Shown: in pieces, positions 1-6,525 of the stretch
How the letters are laid out: every line of letters starts with the position of its first letter
Numbering within the stretch: position 1 is the first letter of the stretch
Source: JAVBJN01 sp031546985
GTDB lineage: Bacteria; Bacteroidota; Bacteroidia; Chitinophagales; Chitinophagaceae
Assembly: GCA_031546985.1 (NCBI GenBank)
Contig: JAVBJN010000120.1
Coordinates: forward strand, 1-18,066
Direction: 5' to 3'
DNA: 18,066 nucleotides
Notes under the pieces: model-generated
What the model saw: only the letters and a program-made list of their open reading frames with translations
What the model was told of the DNA's origin: nothing
Database searches by the model: none
Position numbers and translations under genes: made by a program

Positions 1-459
1 GGCCGAAATGGTCATGATATGATCGGTAATACCTGCCGCTTTATATTGTTCTACTCTTTCGGCCAGTACGTTTTTATCTACCAGGTCCGATTTGTTGATC
101 ACCAGCAGTTTGGTGGTCTTGAGCCGCAGCGACTGGAAAAGGGCAATGTTTTTTTCTACATCATCTTTAGCGTCGGCCATTAATATAGCCAGATCGGCAT
201 CTTCCAGGGCTGTGGTTACCTGGCTCATCATGCGCTGATGCAGTTTATATTCCGGATCTATAATACCCGGCGTGTCGGAAAATATAATCTGGTAACTATC
301 GGTGTGCATAATACCCATGATGCGGTGGCGGGTGGTTTGCACTTTGGGCGATGTAATAGCCAGTTTTTCACCAACCAGAGCATTCAATAATGTGCTTTTG
401 CCGGCATTGGGTCTTCCGAATATGTTTACAAATCCTGAGCGGAATGCTGCTTTTGTCAT
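1..459 (-). CDS. era: GTPase Era, N-terminal part (cut by window edge)
   Basis: Ribosome-associated GTPase needed for 16S rRNA processing and 30S subunit maturation. The 153 visible codons run from ATG at 459 to the window edge. They cover the whole GTPase core: P-loop GRPNAGKS at residues 15-22, the switch I region TSPKVQTTRHRIMGI at 36-50 typical of Era, DTPG at 62-65, and the specificity motif NKSD at 122-125. The C-terminal KH domain lies outside the window. The start is chosen because FVNIFGRPNAGKS sits at the normal distance from it and no earlier in-frame start is better placed. A TAnnTTTG-like box ends four bases before the ATG, suggesting a very short leader. The gene points away from the initiator tRNA array. 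The family call is firm; only the missing half is unknown. Confidence 0.96.
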   Translation of the reverse strand, partial: MTKAAFRSGFVNIFGRPNAGKSTLLNALVGEKLAITSPKVQTTRHRIMGIMHTDSYQIIFSDTPGIIDPEYKLHQRMMSQVTTALEDADLAILMADAKDDVEKNIALFQSLRLKTTKLLVINKSDLVDKNVLAERVEQYKAAGITDHIMTISA

Positions 460-463
460 AAAG

Positions 464-471
464 CAAAGGTA
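464..471 (-). promoter_or_regulatory. Candidate -7 box upstream of era
   Basis: The minus strand reads TACCTTTG, matching the Bacteroidota -7 consensus TAnnTTTG, with only four bases between it and the era ATG. No TTG is present 19-20 bases upstream, so the -33 element is weak or absent. If used, the transcript would be nearly leaderless. Confidence 0.4.
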
Positions 472-474
472 ATA

Positions 475-708
475 TCATTTAGGCAGCAGTGCACGAAAAC
501 CCATGTTATACCCATTTATAATAGTGAAACAGGCCCATACGGTTGGCCCATTACGGTTGTATAATTGGTATAAAATGCCTTTACCCCAGCATAAGTTACC
601 TGCGGATAATAAAAATACGTAGGCTGTAACCGTTGGTACCAAAGGATTGTAACCTGCCGCTGCAAAGAAATACTTACCAGCAGCTTGCAAAAGCAGAATC
701 TGCGCCAT
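475..708 (-). CDS. Possible small hydrophobic protein upstream of era
   Basis: A 77-codon frame from ATG at 708, or TTG at 690, ends 15 bases before the era start on the same strand. I do not recognise it. It is rich in Ala, Gly, Tyr and Leu, with two hydrophobic stretches at about residues 23-41 and 55-70, so a two-pass membrane peptide is plausible. Codons look like those of the neighbouring genes (GGT, AAC, TAC, CGT; no AGA, AGG or CGA), which argues for a real or recently real coding sequence. Against it, the ATG start overlaps the promoter of the divergent first tRNA gene, and the frame continues upstream as an antisense translation of the tRNA. It could be the surviving tail of a larger gene interrupted by expansion of the tRNA array. 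Confidence 0.35.
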   Translation of the reverse strand: MAQILLLQAAGKYFFAAAGYNPLVPTVTAYVFLLSAGNLCWGKGILYQLYNRNGPTVWACFTIINGYNMGFRALLPK

Positions 709-715
709 ACTTTTG
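685..715 (+). promoter_or_regulatory. Promoter of initiator tRNA copy 1
   Basis: TTG at 685-687, a 20-base spacer and TACTTTTG at 708-715 match the Bacteroidota sigma-ABfr consensus TTG-N19-TAnnTTTG. The -7 box ends three bases before the mature tRNA 5' end. Confidence 0.75.
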
Positions 716-718
716 TAC

Positions 719-793
<75 letters not shown>

Positions 794-807
794 AAATAAA
801 AACAAGT

Positions 808-835
808 AATCCCCGTAGCAATACGGGGATTTTTT
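808..835 (+). terminator. Intrinsic terminator after tRNA copy 1
   Basis: A 10-bp stem (808-817 with 822-831) closes a GCAA loop and is followed by a T run to 835. Confidence 0.9.
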
Positions 836-865
836 ATTGTTTGAAAAATATAATTCCAATAAGTT

Positions 866-895
866 TTGATTTGCGGAATCTGTGTTATACTTTTG
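866..895 (+). promoter_or_regulatory. Promoter of initiator tRNA copy 2
   Basis: TTG at 866-868, an exact 19-base spacer and TACTTTTG at 888-895, matching the Bacteroidota consensus. It ends three bases before the tRNA. Confidence 0.85.
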
Positions 896-898
896 TAC

Positions 899-973
<75 letters not shown>

Positions 974-987
974 AAATAAAAACAAGC

Positions 988-1015
988 AGTCCCCACAGCA
1001 ATGTGGGGATTTTTT
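988..1015 (+). terminator. Intrinsic terminator after tRNA copy 2
   Basis: An 8-bp stem (990-997 with 1002-1009), extendable by two weaker pairs, closes the same GCAA loop as the copy 1 terminator. A T run follows. Two stem pairs differ from the copy 1 terminator and both are compensated. Confidence 0.9.
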
Positions 1016-1219
1016 GTTGTTTGAAATGCTAAAGCATTGAGTTGCAATCATACTTTTTGCCGGCTCACCCATATGTGCATCTATCATCTTGCGAAGGGGA
1101 GCAGGAGCGGGTGCGCAATTTCTGCGGTATAAGGATGCAGCTTCTCCATCCTGGTGGGATAGCTAACCCGGGAAATACAAGCGGGACAGGCATTTTCTGC
1201 GCCGATGCGTTGTTTGAAA
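1016..1219. other. 182-bp insert flanked by 11-bp direct repeats
   Basis: The 11-mer GTTGTTTGAAA occurs at 1016-1026 and again at 1209-1219, flanking 182 bp (1027-1208) that have no counterpart in the matching spacer between tRNA copies 1 and 2. Removing the insert and one repeat joins the sequence into a spacer that aligns with the other one and gives a period of 181 bp against 180. This is the expected footprint of an insertion with target-site duplication. I see no terminal inverted repeats and no convincing coding frame. The insert holds a short TGCT/AGCA hairpin at its left end and several purine-rich stretches. I cannot name a family. Confidence 0.6.
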
Positions 1220-1239
1220 AATATAAAATGAAATAAATT

Positions 1240-1269
1240 TTGATTTGCGGGAGAAGTGTTATACTTTTG
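1240..1269 (+). promoter_or_regulatory. Promoter of initiator tRNA copy 3
   Basis: TTG at 1240-1242, an exact 19-base spacer and TACTTTTG at 1262-1269, again ending three bases before the tRNA. Confidence 0.85.
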
Positions 1270-1272
1270 CAC

Positions 1273-1344
<72 letters not shown>

Positions 1345-1349
1345 CTACA

Positions 1350-1378
1350 AAGCCCCCACTGCATTGAGGGGGCTTTTT
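1350..1378 (+). terminator. Intrinsic terminator after tRNA copy 3
   Basis: Stem AAGCCCCC/GGGGGCTT (1350-1357 with 1368-1375), a 10-base loop and a T run. It is unrelated in sequence to the terminators of copies 1 and 2. Confidence 0.88.
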
Positions 1379-1399
1379 CATTTAAGGCGATTGATTCGC

Positions 1400-1407
1400 T
1401 ATCTTTG
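1400..1407 (+). promoter_or_regulatory. Candidate -7 box of der
   Basis: TATCTTTG matches TAnnTTTG and lies 23 bases before the der ATG. No TTG is found at the usual -33 distance, so the call rests on the -7 box and position. Confidence 0.5.
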
Positions 1408-1430
1408 CACCCTGAAAACTGATTTCGTTT

Positions 1431-2813
1431 ATGGCAGGATTTACAGTGGCCATTGTTGGTCGTCCGAATGTTGGTAAGTCAACATTGTTCAACCGCTTGT
1501 TAGAGCGCAGAAAAGCTATCGTGGATAACCTTAGTGGGGTTACCCGCGATCGTCAGTATGGCGTGGCCGACTGGAACGGCAAGGCTTTTAACGTTATTGA
1601 TACCGGGGGCTTCGTAGCCGATTCGGATGATGTGTTCGAAATCGAGATCGCCAAGCAGGTGCGTATCGCTATGAACGAGGCCGATCTGCTGCTGTTTATG
1701 GTAGATGTAGCTACCGGCATCACCGCCCTCGACGAAGAATTTGCAGAAGTACTCCGCAAATCGAAAAAACCGGTATTACTGGTGGTAAATAAAGTAGACA
1801 ACGGCGAGCGTTTGCTGGATGCTACCGAGTTTTACGGACTGGGTTTTGATGTAATCTACAGTGTATCTTCTATGTCGGGTAGCGGCACCGGCGAATTGCT
1901 GGATGCGGTAACCGAACAGATTCCTGCGCAAGCCGTAAGGGTTATCGAGAAAGAATACACCGGCGATAATACCTCCGATGAAGGCAACGATGATGATGAT
2001 GCCGACCTGGACGAGCCAGAAAACAAACTGCCTAAAATAGCCATTATTGGCCAGCCTAATGCGGGTAAGTCTTCTCTGCTGAATGCATTGGTGGGCGAAG
2101 ACCGCAACATTGTTTCGGATATACCCGGCACCACCAGGGATTCTATTCATACCCATTACAAATTATACAACAGGGAGTTTGTCCTTATCGATACGGCAGG
2201 TTTGCGTAAGAAGAACAAAGAGATGGAAAATCTTGAGTTCTACTCCGTAATCCGCGCTATTAAAGCGATGGACGAAGCCGATATATGCCTGCTGGTGATT
2301 GATGCTGTAAAAGGCATTACCGCACAGGATGTAAACATCTTCTCGCTGGCTACCCGTAAAGGAAAGGGTATTGCCATACTGGTAAACAAGTGGGACCTGG
2401 TAGAGAAAGAAACCAACACTGCCCGTGATTATGAGCAGGAGCTGAAACGCCGTATTGCACCTTTTACAGATGTGCCGGTGCTGTTTATCTCTGCTACCGA
2501 AAAACAAAGGGTATTCAAAGTGGTAGAAACATTGATGGAAGTGTACGAAAACCGTACCCGCCGCATTGCTACCAGTGTGCTTAACGAAATGATGAAAAAG
2601 GTATTCGACTACCAGCAACCTCCTATGGTGCGTGGCCGTTCTGCCAAGATCAAATACGTTACACAGCTGCCTACGGTTACGCCATCGTTCGCGTTCTTTA
2701 CCAACTTCCCCGAAGATATTAAAGAACCTTACCGCAACTACCTGGAGAAACAACTGCGCGATCAGTTTAATTACAAAGGTGTGCCGGTGCGTATCTACTT
2801 CCGTAAAAAATAG
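1431..2813 (+). CDS. der: Ribosome biogenesis GTPase Der (EngA)
   Basis: Tandem-GTPase protein that acts in late 50S subunit assembly. At 460 residues it has the normal family length. G domain 1 has GRPNVGKS at 10-17, DTGG at 57-60 and NKVD at 120-123. G domain 2 has GQPNAGKS at 207-214, DTAG at 254-257 and NKWD at 319-322. The C-terminal KH-like domain spans about 380-460 and ends VPVRIYFRKK. An acidic linker at about 175-198, with a run of five Asp, joins the two G domains. The ATG at 1431 gives a start only a few residues before the first beta strand, as usual. The gene stands alone between the tRNA terminator and the promoter of the next gene. Two adjacent G domains are diagnostic, so the call is firm. 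Confidence 0.98.
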   Translation: MAGFTVAIVGRPNVGKSTLFNRLLERRKAIVDNLSGVTRDRQYGVADWNGKAFNVIDTGGFVADSDDVFEIEIAKQVRIAMNEADLLLFMVDVATGITALDEEFAEVLRKSKKPVLLVVNKVDNGERLLDATEFYGLGFDVIYSVSSMSGSGTGELLDAVTEQIPAQAVRVIEKEYTGDNTSDEGNDDDDADLDEPENKLPKIAIIGQPNAGKSSLLNALVGEDRNIVSDIPGTTRDSIHTHYKLYNREFVLIDTAGLRKKNKEMENLEFYSVIRAIKAMDEADICLLVIDAVKGITAQDVNIFSLATRKGKGIAILVNKWDLVEKETNTARDYEQELKRRIAPFTDVPVLFISATEKQRVFKVVETLMEVYENRTRRIATSVLNEMMKKVFDYQQPPMVRGRSAKIKYVTQLPTVTPSFAFFTNFPEDIKEPYRNYLEKQLRDQFNYKGVPVRIYFRKK

Positions 2814-2818
2814 CCCGG

Positions 2819-2849
2819 TTGGGTCATTTGTACCGATTTAGTAACTTTG
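2819..2849 (+). promoter_or_regulatory. Promoter of the lipoprotein gene
   Basis: TTG at 2819-2821, a 20-base spacer and TAACTTTG at 2842-2849 fit the Bacteroidota promoter. It sits just after the der stop codon and 32 bases before the next ATG. Confidence 0.75.
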
Positions 2850-2881
2850 CATCCAATTATCAATAAAACCTATATTGCAAA

Positions 2882-3247
2882 ATGAAAAAAATTGCTTTGT
2901 TTTTAATGGCTGCGGGCATGATGTCTATGGTAGCCTGTAATTCTGCTTCAACTACAGAAGAAACGAAAAATGCAGATTCAGCTGCTAACCAGATGCTGAA
3001 CGAAGCTGCCAATACTGTAAGCGCTACTGCCGATACAGTGGGTACTAAGGTGCAAACTGCTGCCGACAGCGCTTCCAGCAAAATGGAACAAGCTGCCGAT
3101 AAAGCAAAAGCAGGCATCGATAAAGCTGGCCAAAAAGTAGAAGCCGCTGCTAAAGATGCAAAGGACGCTACCAAAGAAGCTGCCGCTAAAGGTGCTCAGA
3201 AAGTAGAAGATGCTGCTAAAAAGACAAAAGAAGATCTGAAAAAATAA
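2882..3247 (+). CDS. Small alanine-rich predicted lipoprotein
   Basis: A 121-residue predicted cell-envelope protein. The N-terminus has a Lys-Lys charged start, a hydrophobic stretch at 4-16 and a lipobox-like MVAC with Cys19 as the expected lipidated residue; Met at -3 is a mild departure from the consensus. The rest is almost entirely Ala, Lys, Asp, Glu and Gln in heptad-like and 11-residue-like repeats (for example at 64-118), predicting one long amphipathic helix. This pattern resembles YtxH-like or LEA-like helical proteins, but composition alone can produce it, so no function is assigned. The gene has its own promoter and a strong terminator, so it is a single-gene unit. Confidence 0.85.
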   Translation: MKKIALFLMAAGMMSMVACNSASTTEETKNADSAANQMLNEAANTVSATADTVGTKVQTAADSASSKMEQAADKAKAGIDKAGQKVEAAAKDAKDATKEAAAKGAQKVEDAAKKTKEDLKK

Positions 3248-3266
3248 GCGCTTTACAGTGCTCCAG

Positions 3267-3303
3267 AGCCGTCCCCGCGTTACCGTGGGGACGGCTTTTT
3301 TTA
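3267..3303 (+). terminator. Strong intrinsic terminator after the lipoprotein gene
   Basis: A stem of about 13 bp (AGCCGTCCCC with GGGGACGGCT, plus three inner pairs including a G-T wobble) closes a TTAC loop. A T run of about seven follows. Confidence 0.95.
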
Positions 3304-3537
3304 TGTGCATTAGCCAGGGTATAGAATACAGAAATGTAGGTGTAGACAGATATAAATCGTTGAAATTCAATCGTTGTATGCTACATTGATCGGCTGATTA
3401 ATTTTTTATGAATTTAAATTGGAATCATTTATATTCGTGTTTAATTGTTGGTTGAATTTTTGGGAACCATAAGTAACCAAATTCAAAATTCTTAATCACT
3501 TTAATGCATGTTGTAAAACCTGCTATCTGGTAATGGT
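3304..3537. other. AT-rich intergenic stretch
   Basis: No gene or consensus promoter is seen. It holds an interrupted inverted repeat, TTGAATTT at 3452-3459 with AAATTCAA at 3479-3486, upstream of the next gene; this could be chance in such AT-rich sequence. Confidence 0.5.
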
Positions 3538-4095
3538 ATGTGGATCTTTAAAAAGCTTTTTAAACGTAAATCCGAAGCGGAGGATGATGACGATGTCATT
3601 ATGCCGCTCTCGCTCCGGCAATCTGTCTACGACTTCTTTTCTGTAGACATCCGAAATGTTCCCGATGAAACTTTTATGCTGGCCCCACCAGGCGCCCGAA
3701 ACCATCAGGAGGGTGGCATACAGTTTCACCGCTATGGAAAAAAACTCTCTTACCGGGAATGCGGCATCTTTGACAAAATAGAAGTAAAGCGCTTTAGCGA
3801 GCTCAATACCCATGTGAGCTTTGTGTGCGATGATGTAAGCAATATTGATCTGCGCTACCTGCGCAGGTTTATAGATGAGCTGCACCAGCTTTACGGGCCC
3901 GATGATTTCCGGTCTACAGAGTTTTCTACAGTAGATACAGAAGCCATAGAAAACCGTGCTTACTGGGCAGGCCGTTTATGGTGCGATTCGGAAAAATACT
4001 TCGATAAACCCAAAGTCATGCTTACGATGGATGAGGAGCAACTGGTTTTTACCATTTTTGCCCCCAAGCTGGATGTACAGCAGATGTATAATTAG
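3538..4095 (+). CDS. Hypothetical protein, 185 residues
   Basis: I do not recognise this protein. It starts with a basic patch (KKLFKRK, residues 5-11) followed by an acidic run (EAEDDDD, 13-19). The rest is a soluble alpha/beta-looking sequence with no signal peptide or membrane segment. Notable stretches are LAPPGARNHQEGG at about 48-60 and a C-terminal half rich in aromatic and acidic residues (AYWAGRLWCDSEKYFD). The ATG at 3538 is the only good start; an ATG at 3533 is in another frame. It is likely a cytoplasmic single-gene unit, followed by a palindromic element and a terminator shared with the convergent peptidase gene. Confidence 0.8.
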   Translation: MWIFKKLFKRKSEAEDDDDVIMPLSLRQSVYDFFSVDIRNVPDETFMLAPPGARNHQEGGIQFHRYGKKLSYRECGIFDKIEVKRFSELNTHVSFVCDDVSNIDLRYLRRFIDELHQLYGPDDFRSTEFSTVDTEAIENRAYWAGRLWCDSEKYFDKPKVMLTMDEEQLVFTIFAPKLDVQQMYN

Positions 4096-4101
4096 TGTAG
4101 C

Positions 4102-4178
4102 GATGCTGCTCCCTCGTACCCCAGGGCAGCATGGCAGCTCAATAAAGTGTGTCATGCTGCCCCGGAGGGAGCAGCATC
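4102..4178. repeat. Nested palindromic intergenic element
   Basis: Two nested pairs of inverted arms are present: an outer 14-bp perfect pair (4102-4115 with 4165-4178) and an inner 10-bp perfect pair (4124-4133 with 4153-4162). They are separated by an asymmetric internal loop of 8 and 2 bases and close a 19-base apical loop. The arms share the GCAGCAT/ATGCTGC core, so they can also pair with each other in other ways. There is no T run, so it is not a standard terminator. It begins seven bases after a stop codon, as REP-type elements often do. Confidence 0.75.
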
Positions 4179-4216
4179 TCTACCGGAACGGCCAATTACA
4201 AATTTGTTCTAAATAA

Positions 4217-4255
4217 ATAAGCCTCCCTGCGGTATGCGGGGAGGCTTATTCTTTT
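4217..4255. terminator. Bidirectional terminator between convergent genes
   Basis: An 11-bp stem (4217-4227 with 4239-4249) has further inner pairing and is T-rich on the plus side. The minus-side tract, TTATTTATTT, is weaker. It serves the 185-residue gene and the convergent peptidase gene. Confidence 0.8.
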
Positions 4256-4268
4256 CAGACCTTCCGGT

Positions 4269-6440
4269 TTACAGATTGGTCTTAATATAATCGGTCATGC
4301 GCTGGTACAGGTGCAGCCTGGTAGCAGCGCCGGGAATGCTGTGGTTCTTGTTCGGGTAGTATTCCGAATCAAAGGATTTGCCCGCTTTAATAAGCTCATC
4401 TACCAGCATAATGCTGTTTTGGAAATGCACATTGTCGTCGCCGGTGCCATGCACCAGCAGCAGCTTGCCTTTGAGCTTAGATACCATGGTGATGGGCGAG
4501 TTCAGGCTGTAGCCATCTTTATTGTCTTGTGGCTTGCGCATAAACCGCTCGGTGTAAATATTGTCGTAATAGCGCCAGTCAGAAACCGGTGCTACCGCAA
4601 TAGCCATTTTAAACACATCGTTTCCTTTCATAATGCAGGTGCTGCTCATAAATCCGCCATAGCTCCAGCCCCAGATGCCCAGGCGCTTGCCATCCACATA
4701 TGGTTGTTCTGCTAACCATTTGGCTGCGGCAATCTGGTCGTCGCTTTCTTTGGCGCCCAGGGTAAGGTAGGTTTGTTTTTTAAACTCCTGCCCGCGGCCA
4801 CCTGTGCCTGTTCCATCTACACACACTACAATGTAACCTTCCTGGGCCAGCATTTCGTGCCAGTAATAATCGCGCACGGCATAGCTGTTTTTTACTTCCT
4901 GGCTACCGGGTCCGCTGTATTGGTACATGAGCACCGGATATTTTTTACCCGCTTCCATTGTAGATGGTTTAATCATCCAGGCGTTGAGTTGCTCGCCTTT
5001 GCCATTGGGTATTTGCAGAAATTCTACTTTGCTCAGGTCGTAATTGGCCATGGTGGTTTTAAGACCAGCATTGTCTTTTAACGTACGGGCTTTTACAGCC
5101 TTGTTGTTGTACAGGCTAAATACCGGTGGCACACCAATGGTAGAGTTCTTATCCAGATAGTACTGAAACCCTTTGCTGAAGCTAATTTCGTGCCATCCTT
5201 TCTCGGGTGTCAGGTTCTTTTTACCACTGCCATCGGGTTTAATGCTGTAGAGGTTGCGCTCCAGCGGACTGGCTTCGGTAGAAGTGAAATAAATGAGGCC
5301 TTTCTTTTCATCTACGCCCAGCAGCTGGTCTACTTCCCAATTGCCTTTGGTTACCTGGCTAATGGGTTTGCCGGTGAGGTCGTAAATGTAAATATGGTTG
5401 TAACCGTCTTTTTCGCTGGTAATAATGTAGGTCTTATTGTCTTTCAGGAAAGTGAGGTTATCATTGATGTTGATGTAGTATTTATTGCTTTCCTGGTAGC
5501 CGGTATGGGTTTGTCCGGTGCGTGCATCGGCAAACAGGAATTCGAGGTTGTTTTGCAATCTGTTCATTCTAAAAATGCACAGCTGCTCATCGTTATTGGT
5601 CCATTTAATGCGGGGAATGTACTGGTCTTTCTCTGCACCCACATCAGCGGTAACGGTTTTGCCATTGTTTACATCATAGCAATGAATGCTTACCACCGAG
5701 TTGTCTTCTCCGGCTTTGGGGTATTTAAAGCGGTAATCAGTAGGGTACAGGTCGGTAAAGTATTGCATGTTAAATTCCTTTACCTGGCTTTCGTCAAAGC
5801 GGTAGTAGGCCAGGTAGTTGCCTTTGGGCGACCATGCCAGCGCTTTGGTAAAGCTGAATTCCTCTTCGTATACCCAATCACAGTTACCGTTGATGATCTT
5901 GTTAAATACACCATCCTGGGTAACCTGTGTGGTGGTGTTGGCGGTAATGTCTTTGATGAATATGTTGTTGTCTTTTACATATGCCACTTTGCGTGCGTCT
6001 GGCGAAAAGGTTGCATGCATAACCTTTTCATCGTCGAGCAAGGTTAGTTTTTTGGTAGCTAGGTCATAAGCGTATACGTTGTACACGTAAGAGCGGCGGT
6101 AAATGGCTTTACCGGCGGTAAACAAGAGCAGTTTGGTTTCATCGCTGTTAAACACATACGATTCTATCGCCAGTGGTTTACCGTTTACCAGCAAGTTGCC
6201 CGTGTTCAGGATCTCTCCTGCATCGGCGCCTGTTTTAAAGCTGAGCTTGCGGATGCTTTGGGTGCCGTTCTCAGATTTGAGTTCGGTAAAATACTGGCCG
6301 TCTTTCATGGAGTTAAAGCCAGCTACGCTTTCGGCTTTAAAAGTGCCTTTGGTCCAGATGTCTTCCAGGGTAATTTTTTGTTTCTGCGCCTGTGCGTACA
6401 CTGCCAGCAACATGCTGCAGGAGAGTATCAGTTTCTTCAT
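4269..6440 (-). CDS. Secreted dipeptidyl peptidase IV (peptidase S9B)
   Basis: Serine exopeptidase that removes X-Pro dipeptides from peptide N-termini, expected in the periplasm. The 723 residues start at ATG 6440 with a signal peptide (MKKLILSCSM, hydrophobic core, AQAQ near 16-19). I prefer this start over an upstream GTG that adds three residues. An N-terminal beta-propeller of about 30-480 carries the DPP IV substrate-anchoring motif DWVYEEEF at 188-195. The alpha/beta-hydrolase domain has the YSGPGS oxyanion region near Tyr508, nucleophile Ser593 in GWSYGG, Asp668 in HGTGDDNVHFQ and His700 in NKNHS. The double Glu and the catalytic motifs separate it from other S9 families. Bacteroidota use such enzymes to scavenge peptides. 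It appears to be transcribed alone, from a TATATTTG box. Confidence 0.95.
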   Translation of the reverse strand: MKKLILSCSMLLAVYAQAQKQKITLEDIWTKGTFKAESVAGFNSMKDGQYFTELKSENGTQSIRKLSFKTGADAGEILNTGNLLVNGKPLAIESYVFNSDETKLLLFTAGKAIYRRSYVYNVYAYDLATKKLTLLDDEKVMHATFSPDARKVAYVKDNNIFIKDITANTTTQVTQDGVFNKIINGNCDWVYEEEFSFTKALAWSPKGNYLAYYRFDESQVKEFNMQYFTDLYPTDYRFKYPKAGEDNSVVSIHCYDVNNGKTVTADVGAEKDQYIPRIKWTNNDEQLCIFRMNRLQNNLEFLFADARTGQTHTGYQESNKYYININDNLTFLKDNKTYIITSEKDGYNHIYIYDLTGKPISQVTKGNWEVDQLLGVDEKKGLIYFTSTEASPLERNLYSIKPDGSGKKNLTPEKGWHEISFSKGFQYYLDKNSTIGVPPVFSLYNNKAVKARTLKDNAGLKTTMANYDLSKVEFLQIPNGKGEQLNAWMIKPSTMEAGKKYPVLMYQYSGPGSQEVKNSYAVRDYYWHEMLAQEGYIVVCVDGTGTGGRGQEFKKQTYLTLGAKESDDQIAAAKWLAEQPYVDGKRLGIWGWSYGGFMSSTCIMKGNDVFKMAIAVAPVSDWRYYDNIYTERFMRKPQDNKDGYSLNSPITMVSKLKGKLLLVHGTGDDNVHFQNSIMLVDELIKAGKSFDSEYYPNKNHSIPGAATRLHLYQRMTDYIKTNL

Positions 6441-6466
6441 TGCTAACACTTATAATATGGGGTAGG

Positions 6467-6474
6467 CAAATATA
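6467..6474 (-). promoter_or_regulatory. Candidate -7 box of the peptidase gene
   Basis: The minus strand reads TATATTTG, matching TAnnTTTG, 26 bases before the ATG. No TTG lies at the usual -33 distance. The box abuts the terminator of the upstream gene. Confidence 0.45.
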
Positions 6475-6505
6475 AATAAAAAGCCTCCGGGGTGCGGAGG
6501 CTTTT
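6471..6505 (-). terminator. Terminator of the alpha-oxoamine synthase gene
   Basis: A 10-bp stem, AAAAGCCTCC (6479-6488) with GGAGGCTTTT (6496-6505), has a short loop. It is followed on the minus strand by a T-rich tract. Confidence 0.85.
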
Positions 6506-6525
6506 GTATAAATGGTAAGAAGCAA

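Noticed and set aside
1042..1236. 64-codon plus-strand frame inside the insert
   Set aside because: No recognisable domain or ribosome-binding context, and it runs across the insert boundary into the tRNA spacer.
4102..4178. Palindromic element as a rho-independent terminator
   Set aside because: No T run follows on either strand and a better terminator lies at 4217-4255.
5190..6047. 285-codon plus-strand frame inside the peptidase gene
   Set aside because: It lies opposite a fully supported DPP IV gene with intact catalytic motifs; its hydrophobic composition is the complement of that coding sequence.
6441..6449. Upstream GTG start for the peptidase
   Set aside because: It adds only three residues before a textbook signal peptide that begins at the ATG.
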